Program-made: the position numbers and the translations under genes | Shown here: positions 6,151 through 6,450 of the stretch, in pieces | How the letters are laid out: each line of letters opens with the position of its first letter | Numbering within the stretch: position 1 is the stretch's first letter | Notes under the pieces: model-generated | What the model was told of the DNA's origin: nothing | Databases searched by the model: none | Seen by the model: only the letters and a program-made list of their open reading frames with translations | DNA from: Thermomicrobiales bacterium | GTDB lineage: Bacteria; Chloroflexota; Limnocylindria; Limnocylindrales; CSP1-4 | Direction of reading: 5' to 3' | Assembly: GCA_004525275.1 (NCBI GenBank) | Contig: SPCO01000086.1 | Span: 1 to 6,450 of the forward strand | DNA length: 6,450 nucleotides

Positions 6151-6450
6151 CGTCCGCAGCGGCCGGCCGGATCGACCTGCGCGACCTCTCGTTCGCATTC
6201 ACGAACCGAGGCGGGGCCCCGCTGCCGGTGCTCGACAGGGTCGACCTGGCGATCCCGGGTGGCGGGATCGTGGCCCTGATCGGACCGAACGGGTGCGGCA
6301 AGTCCACCCTGCTTCGGGTCGTCGCCGGACTCCTGGCGCCAGCCACCGGGACCGCCCACCCCGATGATGCGCCGATCGCCGGTCCGGATCCGCGGATCGG
6401 TCTCGTCTTCCAGGAACCGCGCCTGCTGCCGTGGTGCTCGGCCGCTGACA
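6141..6450 (+). CDS. ABC transporter ATP-binding protein, NitT/TauT type (partial, cut by window end)
   Basis: The reading frame stays open to the window edge, giving the first 103 residues of an ABC ATPase. It begins with a beta-rich segment (IDLRDLSFAF, then LPVLDRVDLAIPGGGIVALIG), the Walker A motif GPNGCGKST (48-56), and the Q-loop region LVFQEPRLLPW with Gln91. The FQEPRLLPW form is typical of importers of the nitrate/sulfonate/taurine/thiamine-precursor group (SsuB, TauB, ThiZ-like) rather than sugar importers. Signature motif, Walker B and H-loop lie beyond the window. The ATG at 6141 overlaps the kinase stop by 10 nt; a GTG at 6147 would give a 4-nt overlap like the one upstream and would shorten the protein by two residues. 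Neither has a strong ribosome binding site. It is very likely in the same operon as the regulator and kinase; permease and binding-protein genes would be expected next. Confidence 0.92.
   Translation, partial: MAVTSAAAGRIDLRDLSFAFTNRGGAPLPVLDRVDLAIPGGGIVALIGPNGCGKSTLLRVVAGLLAPATGTAHPDDAPIAGPDPRIGLVFQEPRLLPWCSAAD

Noticed and set aside
3922..6198. Very long minus-strand open frame (758 codons) opposite the regulator and kinase genes
   Set aside because: It is antisense to two genes with clear family motifs. Its translation is Arg/Ser/Asp-rich low-complexity sequence without a recognisable domain. Long antisense frames are expected in GC-rich genes with biased third positions.
1..6450. Frequent GATCG/CGATC words over the window
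   Set aside because: They occur mostly inside codons (Ile ATC, Asp GAT, Arg CGN) on both strands without regular spacing, so they look like genome-wide word bias and not a repeat array or binding-site cluster.

Overview
The window is a gene-dense stretch of very GC-rich bacterial DNA. It carries five complete genes and one gene cut by the right edge. Codon use (strong third-position G/C), GTG starts, 4-nt translational overlaps and candidate leaderless promoters suggest a high-GC soil or freshwater bacterium. A Chloroflexota (Limnocylindria/Ellin6529-like) or actinobacterial origin would fit, but no marker gene settles the phylum, so this is a weak inference.

Left part (1-789): a BioY-type biotin transporter substrate-binding subunit on the plus strand. 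Its short leader holds a candidate extended -10 element and an interrupted palindrome. A convergent intergenic gap of 87 bp follows, with one weak hairpin. Middle part (790-3598): a secreted M1-like zinc metallopeptidase on the minus strand and a GlcD-type FAD-linked 2-hydroxyacid oxidase on the plus strand. They diverge from a gap of about 55 bp. On both sides of that gap a TANNNT element lies exactly 7 nt before a possible start codon, as expected of leaderless transcription.

Right part (3599-6450): a 117-bp intergenic region less GC-rich than its surroundings, with two TTGACA boxes and several perfect palindromes, precedes a tightly packed plus-strand operon. The operon encodes a SorC-family sugar-responsive regulator, an FGGY carbohydrate kinase (start overlaps the regulator's stop by 4 nt) and the start of a NitT/TauT-type ABC transporter ATPase (overlaps the kinase's stop by 10 nt or 4 nt). 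The simplest reading is a self-regulated uptake and phosphorylation operon for a sugar, polyol or related metabolite. The FAD oxidase just upstream may belong to the same pathway but has its own promoter region. The substrate cannot be read from the sequence. The combination of an FGGY kinase with a NitT/TauT-type rather than a CUT-type transporter ATPase, and several atypical kinase residues, are the most unusual aspects. I saw no tRNA, rRNA, CRISPR array, insertion sequence or phage feature.
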